DNA from: Neocallimastix lanati (nom. inval.)
Taxonomy: Eukaryota; Neocallimastigomycota; Neocallimastigomycetes; Neocallimastigales; Neocallimastigaceae
NCBI GenBank assembly: GCA_016946835.1
Contig: JACVTC010000062.1
Location: forward strand, 247,001-311,000
DNA: 64,000 nucleotides
Reading direction: 5' to 3'
Below are positions 25,425 to 37,299 of the stretch, one piece after another. Each line of letters opens with the position of its first letter. Positions within the stretch are counted from its first letter, which is position 1. Under the pieces are notes generated by a model that saw only the letters and a list, made by a program, of their open reading frames with translations, did no database searches and was not told the origin of the DNA. Made by a program: the position numbers and the translations under genes.

Positions 25425-25719
25425 ATTTTTAGAGAATGAATGTACTTGTCTAAGTTATTGATTATTAGAAGATATATAATGTTGGTTTTCCAATTTTGGA
25501 AGCTTTATATAGTTAATTTAGTTATATAATTAAAATTTTCTGAATAATTAAAAACTCCTATGGTAGAAAGATCTTTTTTTTTTTTTTTTTTTTTTTTTTT
25601 TGTGATATCAATAATTTGATGACTTTAGTGGTTCCTAATTCTAGGTATATTGATTTAATAAAAATTTAAATTAATTAATTCAATTAATTTTCTTTGATTA
25701 TATATTTTCATTTTAATTT

Positions 25720-25764
<45 letters not shown>

Positions 25765-25984
25765 AAAGGAAATTCAATTTTTTTTTATATATATATTATT
25801 TTTATCTATTTTTTGGTTTAATTTAAATCATAAATTCAATTGACTCCAAAATAATTTATAAGTTCTATTTGTTAGTATCAAATAAATTTTTTTCTTTTAA
25901 TTAATTTAATTGCTTTTTTTTATTATTTATGGTATTTGGAATTATTTATAATAAAAGTAATATAATTATAACAAAATCATGTTA
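25401..25984. other. Poly-T-rich spacer
   Basis: Three long poly-T tracts (about 25573-25601, 25725-25763 and one just left of 25424) in AT-rich DNA. No gene is seen. Confidence 0.6.
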
Positions 25985-27470
25985 ATTTTATAGACAACTT
26001 TTTATTCTATTCAAAGCTTCAGAAAGACCAATATATTCTGCTTACTACGGTAGACCATGTAACTGAATATTGGATTATTATTGTCTGGATATCCAAACGA
26101 TTGGTCCTGAGGTTTAGAAAAAAAAATATTTCCTAAAGTAGATTTACTATTTGATAAATCTCTTGCAAAATCGGAATCTGTATAACCAATTAATTCACCT
26201 ATATATTTTTATAATGAAATATAATAATTCTTAGTTTGATTAAAAATATTTAAGAATATTGACTACCTTGTTCTAATTCTGATGATGTTGAATTTGAATG
26301 TTTTCTTGATGTTTCACTGACAGAGAAGGATAGGTCCGGTCATACTGATTAAGATATATGAATTAGACAACCAAGTGCACTAAGCTAAATAGTCTTATCA
26401 AAGGGTGTATTATTAATTAATTTAACATCATCACCAGTACATGGAATAGAAACTTTTTGATTTTCCTTAATATTAAATTTCTTCAAAGTATTTTCAATAT
26501 TGTTTTCTTGAGAGACTGTATACCCAAATTTATTTTTTCTAACATTTAAATTTAAAATATGATTGATTTCTTCACGCTTAGATATTTTAAAATTATTTTT
26601 AATAATATTAATAATATTAAAAATTTCTTCTTCTTTAATACATGTTATTATTATGTCATCAACATATAAAGCTACTGAATACATTATATTGTTTTTATTG
26701 TCCTATTTAACGAATAAACACTGTTTATTTCTTAATTGATATAGTCCTTTTTTATTCAAAAGCTTTCTAATTGTTTGATTCCATTTGCGACCAGCCTGTT
26801 TCAAACTGTATAATGCCTTATTTAATTTATAATAACCATTGTTATAATTTTCATGGTCTTCGGGTAGTTTCATATAAATATCATTGTGTAATTCAGCATT
26901 GAGATCGGCACCTTTTATATCCAATTGTTGGATGTTCCAATTAAATAAAGAAGCTAATGCTATTGTCATTCTTAAACTTTGGTAATATTGGAGAAAAGGT
27001 TAATTCATAATCAATGTCTTCAATTATGATTATATCTTTTTTTCAACTAATCTTGATTTGTATTTTTCTAAATTATTCTTCCCATTATACTTTTTTGGGA
27101 ATACCTATCTAAGACCAGGTGGTTTTATTTTTTCTTAGTCTAGTATGTTTTGTTCATGGAATTTTTCTGGCAAAGTATCCTATGGAATTTCTATCTTTTC
27201 TTCATTAAATGTTTTAATTCCAAAAATTACCAACTCATTGAAATTTAATTCTAAATTTCTGATGAATTCTAATATGTTTTGTTTTTCATCATTAACCATT
27301 TTTATTTATTTTATTAATAAGACTATTCCTTCTATCAATCTTATCTCCTTTGGATTTTACTTAATATTATTTCATTCATCTCCTATCCTGTTAAAGAACT
27401 ATTTTATACATAGGTTAAAGTTTCAGGTCCTAATGTACATCTAATTATGAACCTTTAGATCTCATCGATC
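25985..27470 (-). pseudogene. Degenerate Ty1/copia reverse transcriptase-RNase H fragment
   Basis: Minus-strand order is pol-like. The block TIALASLFNWNIQQLDIKGADLNAELHNDIYMKLP and KALYSLKQAGRKW (26703-26969) is the RT palm, where the usual DIKxAYLNA appears as DIKGADLNA. ALYVDDIIITC near 26640-26670 carries the catalytic YVDD. An RNase H remnant (VTWSTVV) lies near 26030-26060. Upstream traces (27000-27470) fit the region between integrase and RT. Stops between 26684 and 26703 and elsewhere break the frame. The copia RT assignment is firm; the ends are approximate and no LTR is visible. Confidence 0.8.
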
Positions 27471-27840
27471 TTCAAGTATTTTTCAATAACGTCTTTATTA
27501 TATTTTTTTTTTTTTTGTTTGGTTCATATGGACGAATTACATCTATCTTTCTCTAGTTCTTTTGTCCATTTAATTTTTGGAGTATGATTGGTAGTGATCC
27601 AATCTACAATACCATACCATATTGTCAGAGAATTATTTTTAAAAAATTCTTTCAAGTAATTTTTTTTTTTAACCAAGGCTAATCCTTAATCATAAAATTT
27701 TTCTTATATATTTATAAACATGTTCTATTAATAGCATGATATATATATTATAAATTAAACCAACTACAATATTTAAATATTCACTTGGCAATAAAGAAAT
27801 CTTTTTTTGAAATCTAATAAAACCATTTTTAATTTTACCA

Positions 27841-27899
<59 letters not shown>

Positions 27900-28704
27900 A
27901 TAAATATATATATAATATAAATATATAATTATTCCATAGAATAATTTTTGACTCTTTTTATTATTATACAAATAATAAATATAAAATAATGAAAATAATT
28001 CTATAATTATTCATTTTCATTTAGTAAATATTATTTATTTATTATTTATTTATTTATTTATATTCCTATCCATCTATTATTTATTTATTTATTAATTTAT
28101 AATTTATTTATTTATTTTTAATATTTTTATTACATTGAGTAATATTTATTAATACGTATACGTAAATAATAATGTATTATAAATATGTAATAAAATTCAA
28201 AAAAAAATTTTTTTTTCAATTTTGAACTTTTTTATTAATTTTCTATTTTTATTTTTCATGGTAAAATTAATTTCAATTGATTAATAAATTAAGCATATAT
28301 TATAATATACATCAATATATTGTGTATAATAATTATTTTTAATTAAGAAATGAGTATAACAAAAGGTGACAAATAAATTAAAAAGTTTATTCTATATAAT
28401 GAGAGATAATTCGGATAATAAATGAATATTAAGAAAGAATGTGAACCACATATATCCAAGTATATTGAGAGTATATTGCATGTGAATTAACTTTCATGTG
28501 GTCCCTAATTTAGATATATTAAATATATACCTTATTATATATAATTAATATTAAGAATAGCCTTATTAATATATTAATTATTTATTATGTAATATATACA
28601 ATAGACCAATAAAATTTTAATTAAGCCATATATTATTCATATATTATTTATTTATTATAATTTTAATTTAGTAAAAAATTCCTCAGTGATAAGATCATAT
28701 TATA
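27471..28704. other. AT-rich intergenic region
   Basis: It contains an ATT microsatellite (about 27842-27894) and a possible stem pair, ACCACAT (near 28448) with ATGTGGT (near 28496). A 93-codon frame across the ATT tract is poly-Ile and is not a gene. Confidence 0.5.
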
Positions 28705-29010
28705 TAAATAATAAATAATAAATAATAAATAATAAATAATAAATAATAAATAATAAATAATAAATAATAATTAATAATTAATTGAATAATAAATAATAAA
28801 TAATAATAAAAAGAGTATTTATTAATAAATAATAAATAATAAATAATAAATAATAAATAATAAATAATAAATAATAAATAATAAATAATAAATAATAAAT
28901 AATAAATAATAAATAATTAAATAATTGAATAATAAATAATTAAATAATTAAATAATAAATAATTGAATAATAAATAATAAATAATAAATAATAAATAATA
29001 AATAATAAAG
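28705..29010. repeat. AAATAAT heptamer minisatellite, array 5
   Basis: The 7-bp unit in + orientation, with one AAAAAGAGTATTTATTAATA motif near 28808. Confidence 0.9.
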
Positions 29011-29782
29011 TATAAATAATAATTAATAAACGTATTGTATATAGTATTTATGATAAGCTTATCTTATTAATGAATTAAAGTCTTAATTGCTTTCAAACTT
29101 TTTACAGTTAAAGTATTTCATATCGCATTTCTTTTTGCAACCAAGAAATGATGCTTTATTAATTCATAAGACAGAAATTTATTATTAAGAGATAAAAATA
29201 TTAATAAAAAATATTTTAATAGTTTATATTTCAAACTTTTTAATAACTTATTTATTTAATTAATTAATTATTTATTTACTTATATTTAATTATTTAATTA
29301 TTTATTTAATTATTTAATTATTTAATTCATTCTAATTCTTCCTGTTTTTTTCTTTTTTTTTTTTTCTTTTTTTGTTGGTTTAGTATTTGTTGAAGATTTC
29401 ATCATCATCATCATTATCAACAATAAATAAAAAAATAAAAAAAAAAAGCAACACAAAATTTTTTTTTAATTTTATTAAATGATAGTTTTATTTAATTTAT
29501 TTATTTATTTAATATTTATTTATTTATTTAATTTATATTTATTTATTTAAAATTTATTTATTTATTTAATATTATATATGGATTGATAATAATTTAATTT
29601 TTAATTTTTAATATTAATTTTTTGTATTTTTGTATTTATATTATATGGAATAATTTTAAATATTTAAACATATAAGTAATTTAATGAATATATACAAAAA
29701 AAATTATATTCATATATAACCCATATATTGAATATGTTGAATAGAAAGAATATAGAAAGAATTTATGGAATAAATAATGAAT
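29011..29782. other. AT-rich intergenic region
   Basis: TTAATTATTTA and TTTATTTATTTAA repeats (29250-29570) and a (CAT)n-like run near 29400. No gene is seen. Confidence 0.5.
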
Positions 29783-30125
29783 AATAAATAATAAATAATA
29801 AATAATAAATAATAAATAATAAATAATAAATAATAAATAATAAATAATAATAAATAATAAATAATAAATAATAAATAATAAATAATAAATAATAAATAAT
29901 AAATAATAATAAAAAGAGTATTTATTAATAAATAATAAATAATAAATAATAAATAATAAATAATAATAAAAAGAGTATTTATTAATAAATAATAAATAAT
30001 AAATAATAAATAATAAATAATAAATAATAAATAATAAATAATAAATAATAAATAATTAATAATAAATAATAAATAATAAATAATAAATATAAAATATTAA
30101 ATAATAAATATAAAATATTAAAATT
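29783..30125. repeat. AAATAAT heptamer minisatellite, array 6
   Basis: About 330 bp of the 7-bp unit, with two copies of the AAAAAGAGTATTTATTAATA motif (near 29910 and 29970). The spacing, about 60 bp, suggests a higher-order unit. Confidence 0.9.
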
Positions 30126-32199
30126 AAATATATTTAAAGAATTTTTTTTTATTTTATTTTTTTTTTTTTTTTTATTCTTTCTTTTCTAAATTATTAATAT
30201 TTATTTCTATTGTAATATATTCGATAATATATTTTTATATATTTATTGCGTATTTATATTTATTACTAAATTTATTCATTTATATTCAGTCTATTCTTAA
30301 TAAAATATAACAAAATTTTATTATTATTAATAATAAAGTTTATTTGTTATCTAATTTTTATTTATTTATTATCTAATATTTATTTATTTATTAATTAATT
30401 ATTATTTATTAATAAATATTCTTTTTTTCTATTTATTTATTAATTATTTAATTATTTAATTATTTAATTATTCAATTATTTAATTATTCAATTATTTAAT
30501 TATTTAATCATTTTAATTATGTAATTTTTATTATCAATTATGTCGTCATATTTTATATTTATTAATAATTTATTCTATTTATTTAGACATAGAATATAAG
30601 AAAAATTATTTTATATATATATATTTACTTTTTTTTTTTTTTTTTTTTTTACTTCCAAAAAATTAAAAAATAAAAAATAATAATAATAAAAAGCAATAAA
30701 AAAAAAAAAAAAAAAGAAGAGAAAAGATATCTTCTTTTATTAACGTTTATATAAAATCTATATTATATATTTTATTAAAAAACTATTCTTAAATCTTTGC
30801 CTTTTTTTTTTTTTTTTTTTTTTTGAATAATATTGAAGATTATTTCGAAACTGTTAGTTTTATTGTTTTGATAATAATATATATAATAATTAATGATTAT
30901 AAATATTATAAAATTAGTTAACATATTTTTAAATTATTTATTGTTTATATAGGCTTTAATTTATAACAGAGCATAATTTGAAATAACCTTTCAGTAAAAA
31001 AAAAAAAAAAAAATGTAAAAAATGCTATAAAAATAATATATAATATTATACATAAACAAAAATATTATTAAAAAAATACAATAATTATATAAACATTCAT
31101 AAAATGAAATAATTGTTTTTTTTTTTTTTTATTCATTATAATAGTAATAATAATAATAAAAAAAAAATAAAAACAAAATCAGACGAACAATTGTATACAT
31201 TTAAATTGTAATTTTCTTTCAGAAAAATATTTTAATATTATTTATTTAAATTAAAAAAAAAAAAATTTCATATTTATTGGATAATTCTACGTTTATTATA
31301 TTGTAAGTAAAAACAAAACAAAACAATAATATTTCTTATTGTTTGATATATAACAACAATCATTGATTTATAATTAATTATTGATAAAAGATTATTTTAA
31401 TAGTTTTTTTTTTACATCTTTTTCTTTTGTATATATATATATTTTAAACAAAAATCATGTTTAAAAAAATTGGAATATTTTTGATTTGATTATATAGATT
31501 TATAAATATATTTAATAAAATATTAATAAATTATTTATATATACATTTATATATCAATTTAACAAGAACTTTTTAGTTTTTTTAGATATGAAATTTTAAA
31601 AATTATTGTATATATTACAACTAAATTTCAACTAATTATTATTATTATAATTATTCAGTAGTAGTAACCGATTCAATTAGTTTTTATTATTTTATAATAT
31701 TTATATAGTAATTTTTTTTTTTTTTTTGGTTTTTATTTTTGAAATTATATAATTGTTAATTTATTAAGATAATATTGTTAGAAATATTCTTTTTTATTAC
31801 AAAAAACAACGAATAAAAATAAAAGTTTATAAATTGTATAGTTAATATTTATTTAAATCTATATCATTTATTTTATAATTTATTATCCTTTTATATTATA
31901 AATATTATCGTATTTAATACAGAAGTAATCTATTAATAGTTGATAAAAATAGATTTATTTATGATTGAAATTAATTAAAAAATTTAAATAAGCAATAATA
32001 ATAAAATATCACAGTAATTTGCCACGAATAAACTCATCAAGAAAATAAATCAAACCCTAAAACAAAACAAAACAAGAAAGAAAAAAAACAAAAAACAAAA
32101 AATAAACAAAAAACAATAAAAAAAAAAAAAAAAAAAAAACAAAAGACAATCAATATATTTATAATACAATACAAATAAAAATAGAAATAATTGTACATA
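30126..32199. other. AT-rich intergenic region upstream of the RING gene
   Basis: AATTATTTAATT-type repeats (30440-30510), an isolated TTATTAATAAATATTCTTTT motif near 30407, many homopolymer tracts, and an A/C-rich purine leader (32040-32145) just before the gene. No other gene is seen. Confidence 0.55.
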
Positions 32200-33406
32200 A
32201 TGAATTGTCAAGAAATTACATTTGTTTTCATTTGTGTCTTTTGGATTCTTTGCGCTTTTATTCCTTCAAGCGATTCTAACGATGATAACCTTTTTCCAGA
32301 TTCTTTAATTACCATTGAAAGTGAAGATGTTTTAATTTCAGTAAGTATTTTTTTTCTTTTATTTGTTTTATTATTGTTTTTATTATATTTTATTTATTTT
32401 AATAAATAATAATTAATATATTTCATTTCTATAGGGAAGAATGGCAGCTTTTGGACCAAGATTTGATGATGAAGGTATACAAGGTAAAGTGATTCCAATG
32501 AAATTTATCGATGGAGCTGGAAATTATGGTTGTGAAGTTATTGAAGAAACAATAATTAGAAAAAAAATAATGGAAAAAATAAAGAATGATTCTTATGAAG
32601 GAGATTTATATAAAGGAGATTTTATTGCTTTAGTTGAAAGAGGGGGTGATTGTTCATTCACCAGAAAAGTTCGTAATATGCAAAATAGTGGTGCTAGTGG
32701 TGTAATAGTTGGTAATAATAATGATGAATATCGTTTAATTACAATGTATCCAAATGGAAATTATTCAGATATAAAAATTCCATCTGTTTTCATTTTACAA
32801 AGTGATATGTATGATATTATTGAGAAATATGCTTACGAAAGTATTAGTATTGTTCATTCAGAAGCTGAATGGCCTATTGGGGATATATTTGTGATAACCA
32901 CATTATTACCTGTTATTTTTATTTTTGGTATATATATCATTTATAAATTTAGAATTGATACCTTTGAAGAAGAATTTCATCATGAATCTTCCGCTAGTTT
33001 AGGAGCTGCTACTCAAGAAGAAGTGGATGCTCTTCCAATTAAGACCTTTGATTTGAAGAAAAAGAAGGAAAATGATCCTGAAACATGTGCTGTTTGTATT
33101 GATGACTTTGTTGATGGAGATAAACTTCGTGTGTTACCTTGTCGTCATGAATATCATGTTGAATGTATTGATTTATGGCTTACTACTAGAAAAAAGTTTT
33201 GTCCAATTTGTAAACGTAATATTTCTGGAGATGATGATGATGCTGATGAAAATACTCCACTTCTTGGACGTAATGCAAATAATGGTAACTATAGTTCAGA
33301 TGAAAGTCATATTTCATTTGATACTACTTCTGATGATTCAAATGATCATATCATCGATATACCATTAGAAGAAACTAATGAAAATGAAGAACGTGTAACT
33401 CATTAA
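32200..33406 (+). CDS. PA-TM-RING E3 ubiquitin ligase, two exons (370 aa)
   Basis: CDS is join(32200..32340, 32435..33406). The ATG at 32200 starts a hydrophobic signal peptide (FVFICVFWILCAFI). Exon 1 ends in LIS; a 94-bp intron (GTAAGT...TATAG, phase 0) follows; exon 2 resumes GRMAAFGPRF. Residues ~65-175 form a protease-associated domain (ALVERGGDCSFTRKVRNMQ, SGVIVGN). A transmembrane helix lies at ~197-218. A RING-H2 finger follows with C265, C268, C283, H285, H288, C291, C303 and C306 (C-x2-C-x14-C-x-H-x2-H-x2-C-x11-C-x2-C). The tail is acidic. This is the RNF13/RMR layout: the PA domain faces the lumen and the RING faces the cytosol, on endosomal or vacuolar membranes, where it ubiquitinates cargo. 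Coding-like sequence continues after the stop (see findings). Confidence 0.94.
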
Positions 33407-34297
33407 GAAAATCTAATATAGACTGATGATGAATCTTATGATCCAGGAGAAAATGAACCTTTAAATAAAATAGTTAGTCCTTTTTTTTTTTTTTTTTTTT
33501 TTTAAAAAAAAAAGGTAAATAAGAAATAATTAAGGAAAAAAGAATTTATATTAAAAAAAAAAATATCTATTTAAATTTAGCAATTCATAAGTTTATTATT
33601 TTTTCTATTTTATTATATTTTATTTATTCTTTTTTTTTTTGAATTTTTTTTTTATTAATTATCAATTTAATTTATATTAATGAATCAAGATTATAAATTA
33701 ATAGAATAAAAAATATTAAAGGAAGAAAATAAGAAAATAATAATAAAAAATAAGAAAATAAGAAAATACTAAAAAAAAAAAAATTATTACTATTCACTTT
33801 TAACATCGTTCTTTCCATTATTATAATATATATTATAAATATAAAATATACAATAAAATAATATATAATATAAATATAATTTTTTTTTTTTTTTTATTTT
33901 TTAATTCTATTTAATATAGTTTAAAATATAGTAGTAGTTAAATAAAGATTTTTTTTTTTTTCTTGTTTTTGATGAAGAATATTACTTTAAGTATTTAAAT
34001 AACATAATAATCATAATAAAAAAAAAAAAAAAATAAAATAAAAAATAAAAAATAATAAAATAAAATAAAATAAAATTTTAAAATAATAAAAAAAAAAAAA
34101 AAAGAATAATAAAAATAAAAATTAAAAAATGAAATAAAGAAATAGTAATTAAAAACAAATCAAACTAAACTGAAAAAAAAAAAAAAAAAGTAATAAAATA
34201 AAATAAAAATTAAAATTTAAAGTAAAAAAAAAAAAAAAAAAAAAAAATAAAAAGAAAAAAAATAAAAAAAGAAAAAAAATGAAAAATGAAAACTTTC

Positions 34298-34336
<39 letters not shown>

Positions 34337-34710
34337 GTAAAAGGAAAAATACAAAAGTTTAATATAATGGAATATTTATAAATAACAATATAATAATAAA
34401 TAATAATTTTTTTTTTTTTTTTTTTTTTTTTGTTTGTTTTATAATTTTTTTTTTATTTATTTTTATTGATCTTTACTTATTTTAATAGATTTTTTTTTTT
34501 TTTTTTTTTTTTTTAAAGTCTATTTTAATTTCTAGGGTTTTTCTATTTATATATATATTTTTTGTTATATTCAAATTATATTATTGAAGATCATCATCAT
34601 AAGTAGTGTATAAATACTATACACTATTTAGGATGATAATCTTCAATAATGTATAAATATTTCTATCATTTATTATTTTATTATTTTATTTTATTTTTAT
34701 TTATTTTGTT

Positions 34711-34755
<45 letters not shown>

Positions 34756-34956
34756 TTACTGATAGAATAGAATAAAATGGATATTATTATATATATATAT
34801 AAAATATATTTAAATTTAAATAAATATTAATTTTTATAATTGATTAAGTCCATCAAAATTTATTAATATATATATATAATTTTTTTTCTTTAATTGAAAA
34901 GTCCATCTTTTATCACTATTTTCTAATTCTTATTAGTTCGCATTAATATTTATTTA
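33407..34956. other. AT-rich 3' flank of the RING gene with a strong hairpin
   Basis: After about 70 bases of coding-like read-through the region is homopolymer-rich (poly-T at 33480-33503, 34486-34514 and 34709-34751; poly-A at several places) with an AAT run at 34302-34335. The one structured element is the inverted repeat at 34580-34650. Confidence 0.6.
34580..34650. repeat. Long imperfect inverted repeat: 33-bp arms, 5-nt loop
   Basis: The arms 34580-34612 and 34618-34650 pair over 33 positions with about four mismatches around the loop AATAC. The outer 12 bases (ATTATTGAAGAT) pair almost perfectly. The size fits a small-RNA precursor hairpin, a foldback MITE remnant or an RNA 3'-end structure. 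No target duplication is clear. Confidence 0.85.
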
Positions 34957-35199
34957 TGTTAAAGTTCAACATAATATTTAAACTTTTGTACATTAAAGCA
35001 TTATAAATATTTATAATATTTGATTAAGTAATAATTTGTATGTAAAATATAAAAAGAAAATTTTTTTATGAAATTAATATTATGAGTCTTTTTAAATACT
35101 TTTTTAAATCATATAAATTAATAAATAATAAATAAAATTTTATTAAATAATAATACATTTTGTTGTGTACACATCATATCTTATATTGACTCCTTAACA
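34957..35199 (+). repeat. 5' LTR of the copia element
   Basis: 243 bp, begins TGTTAAAGTTCAA and ends CTCCTTAACA. It differs from the 3' LTR by four substitutions and a one-base indel in a T run. It should contain the promoter and polyadenylation signals of the element. Confidence 0.95.
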
Positions 35200-35214
35200 G
35201 ATTAAGAGTCTCAT
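35200..35214 (+). promoter_or_regulatory. Primer-binding site, candidate tRNA-Lys(CUU) anticodon-arm match
   Basis: GATTAAGAGTCTCAT directly follows the LTR. Its reverse complement, ATGAGACTCTTAATC, equals bases ~26-40 of eukaryotic tRNA-Lys(CUU) as I know it: anticodon stem, CTT anticodon and start of the 3' stem. A primer ending inside the anticodon stem is the half-tRNA mode known for Drosophila copia with initiator Met tRNA. Confidence 0.7.
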
Positions 35215-35301
35215 ATATCAAGAGACCTATTATTAATTTTAATTTTTAAAACATTTTAATGATTTTAATGACTTTATAATATAATAAATTATTCTATATT
35301 A

Positions 35302-36288
35302 ATGTTCCAAAGAATAGCTAAAAGAAAGAATAACAATAATAATCATATTGAAGAGAGTTCGAGTTCATCGAATCCAACTGAAAATAAGGACGATGAATCG
35401 ATTTCTTCATATGAAGATGATGAATCCAATGATAAAAGGATTATCATAAACAAATATTATGGAAATATAACTAAATCTGTTTTTGAAATTAAAGATTTCG
35501 TATTAAATAAAGAAAATTTCTTAGATTGGTATGAGCCTTTAAAGAGGCATCTCAATGCCAATGATTTAGATATTTATATTGAAAAAGAAATCCAATATTC
35601 AAATATGAACAGAGGTCAAATAAAATCGGATAATGCGGTTCAATCTATCATAATAAATAGTTTAGAAAAATCAAACCAAGAATATTTACGAGGATGTAAA
35701 ACTGCTTATAGTATGATTGATAGATTAAAAAACCGTTTCTATCAATCTGGCCAAGCACTATTAAATATTCTTGAATATAAAATTATTAATCTTAAGTTAA
35801 TAAACAATGACTATATTCAATATATTAATGAATTAAACAATCTTTTCGAACAACATAAATTTGAATCTAATAAACTAAAAAGAATTCCTTTTGATGAGGA
35901 AACTAAACTTTTATTTGGAGTAAATGAATTAGATAGAATTGGTATAAATTCACCACCAATTTATAGTTATAAAACTTTTGATGATCTTATTAAAGAATTA
36001 AACAAAAGGCATGACTTTTTTGAAAAAGCTGAAATTTTAAGGTCAAAAACTACCGTTATAAACGATTCAAATGTCAATAATATAAATAAAAATAAACCAA
36101 ATAATAATAAAAATTATAATAATTCTAATAAAATTCGTAACGAATATTATTGTCATATATGCAAAACTAAAGGTCACTCTACTGATCATTGTAAATATAA
36201 TCTTTTAATTAGAGAAAATAATAAATCAGATGATAATGATAAAAATTATAAAAATAATAATTACAAAAATAAAAATTATTATAAATGA
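35302..36288 (+). CDS. copia Gag with zinc knuckle (328 aa)
   Basis: Starts at ATG 35302, about 100 bp after the LTR. The N-terminus is polar and acidic. Residues ~60-240 are the helical capsid-like region typical of copia Gag (NFLDWYEPLKRHL, LKNRFYQSGQALLNILEYK). A CCHC zinc knuckle C-x2-C-x4-H-x4-C (CHICKTKGHSTDHC) lies at 284-297 and would bind genomic RNA. A TGA at 36286-36288 ends the frame, but Asn/Tyr/Lys-rich coding continues in the same frame to ~36373. Protease then follows in the +1 frame after a run of eight T. The stop and shift look like decay of one long gag-pol frame rather than a programmed site, although a +1 shift cannot be excluded. Confidence 0.85.
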   Translation: MFQRIAKRKNNNNNHIEESSSSSNPTENKDDESISSYEDDESNDKRIIINKYYGNITKSVFEIKDFVLNKENFLDWYEPLKRHLNANDLDIYIEKEIQYSNMNRGQIKSDNAVQSIIINSLEKSNQEYLRGCKTAYSMIDRLKNRFYQSGQALLNILEYKIINLKLINNDYIQYINELNNLFEQHKFESNKLKRIPFDEETKLLFGVNELDRIGINSPPIYSYKTFDDLIKELNKRHDFFEKAEILRSKTTVINDSNVNNINKNKPNNNKNYNNSNKIRNEYYCHICKTKGHSTDHCKYNLLIRENNKSDDNDKNYKNNNYKNKNYYK

Positions 36289-36373
36289 TATAATAACAAA
36301 AATAATTATTACTCTGGAAATATTATTAATAAGGACAATGATAAATCCAATAATAATAACAATAATTTTTTTT

Positions 36374-37297
36374 GAAAATAATAATGAAAATGAAGATGAG
36401 GTATACATTGATTTTACAGGAAGTATTTCAGTAATTCAAAATTGTAATTATACAACAATAAATAATAATAATAATTCCACACATTGGATTATTGATAGTG
36501 GTACTGGCATCAACTTAACTAATAACATCAACAATTTAAACAATATAAATAAAGTAAATAATAAAAATATCATTTATCCAAATGGTGATTTAGAGAAGGT
36601 CGAAAATGTAGGTACTTACAATGGTAAATTTAAAAATAAAGATTTTATATTATCAAATGTATCAAATGTTTATTACGCGTCAAATATTCAAAACAATCTA
36701 ATTTCTACTCATTCAATATTAAAAAATGGATGCACTATTATAATGAAACGCGTGAATAACAAAGACCGTTTACAAATATTCAAAAATAATAAGTTAATTG
36801 CAAATATTTTTGCGAATGATGAAAATTTATTCGTGTTTGATACAATACCTTCAAATAATACTATATCTAAGAATTATGTTTTCAGCATTGATACTAACTT
36901 GTGGCATGCTCGTTTGGGACACTTTTATAATAATGATATCAAAGATTTTGTCATTGAGCATACTAAATACCATAATGATAAAAATTGTCGCCAATGCAAA
37001 ATCACTAAATTAAAGAGAAAACCATTCTACTCTTCCCCTAATAATGCTTCAAAACTTATGGAACTAGTTCATTCTGATGTAGTTGGAAAATTGGAAACAT
37101 CATATAATGATTTCAATTATTATGTTACTTTTCTTGATGATTTCTCTAGAAAAATTTGGGTCTACCTTATCAAGAATAAGTCTGATGTTCCTAACATATT
37201 TATTAAATTTCATAAATTTATTTCCAATACTACTTCATATAAAATTATAAATTTCAAATCTGACAATGGTACTGAGTATATCAACAAAACTTTTTAA
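36374..37297 (+). pseudogene. copia protease and truncated integrase
   Basis: In the +1 frame relative to gag. Protease has WIIDSGTGINLT (DSG at 36494-36502), the active-site Asp motif. The GAG-pre-integrase zinc region follows (LWHARLGH... CRQC, about 36900-37000). The integrase core then shows the first catalytic Asp (LVHSDVVG) and the second (SDNGTEY, near 37260). The frame ends at TAA 37297, and the next recognisable block is the N-terminal part of RT. The third catalytic residue (Glu) and the C-terminal integrase half, normally several hundred residues, are missing. It cannot be an active integrase. Confidence 0.88.
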
Positions 37298-37299
37298 AA

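Noticed and set aside
33072-33368. 98-codon + strand frame within the RING gene
   Set aside because: Overlaps the RING finger in another frame; the RING frame has the zinc ligands.
36286-36373. Programmed +1 frameshift between gag and pol
   Set aside because: The gag frame resumes as coding after the stop and the shift coincides with a T8 run, so simple mutation is more likely; no slippery site could be recognised.
36226-36408. Ile-rich minus-strand frame over gag-protease junction
   Set aside because: Antisense of the Asn/Tyr/Lys-rich gag tail.
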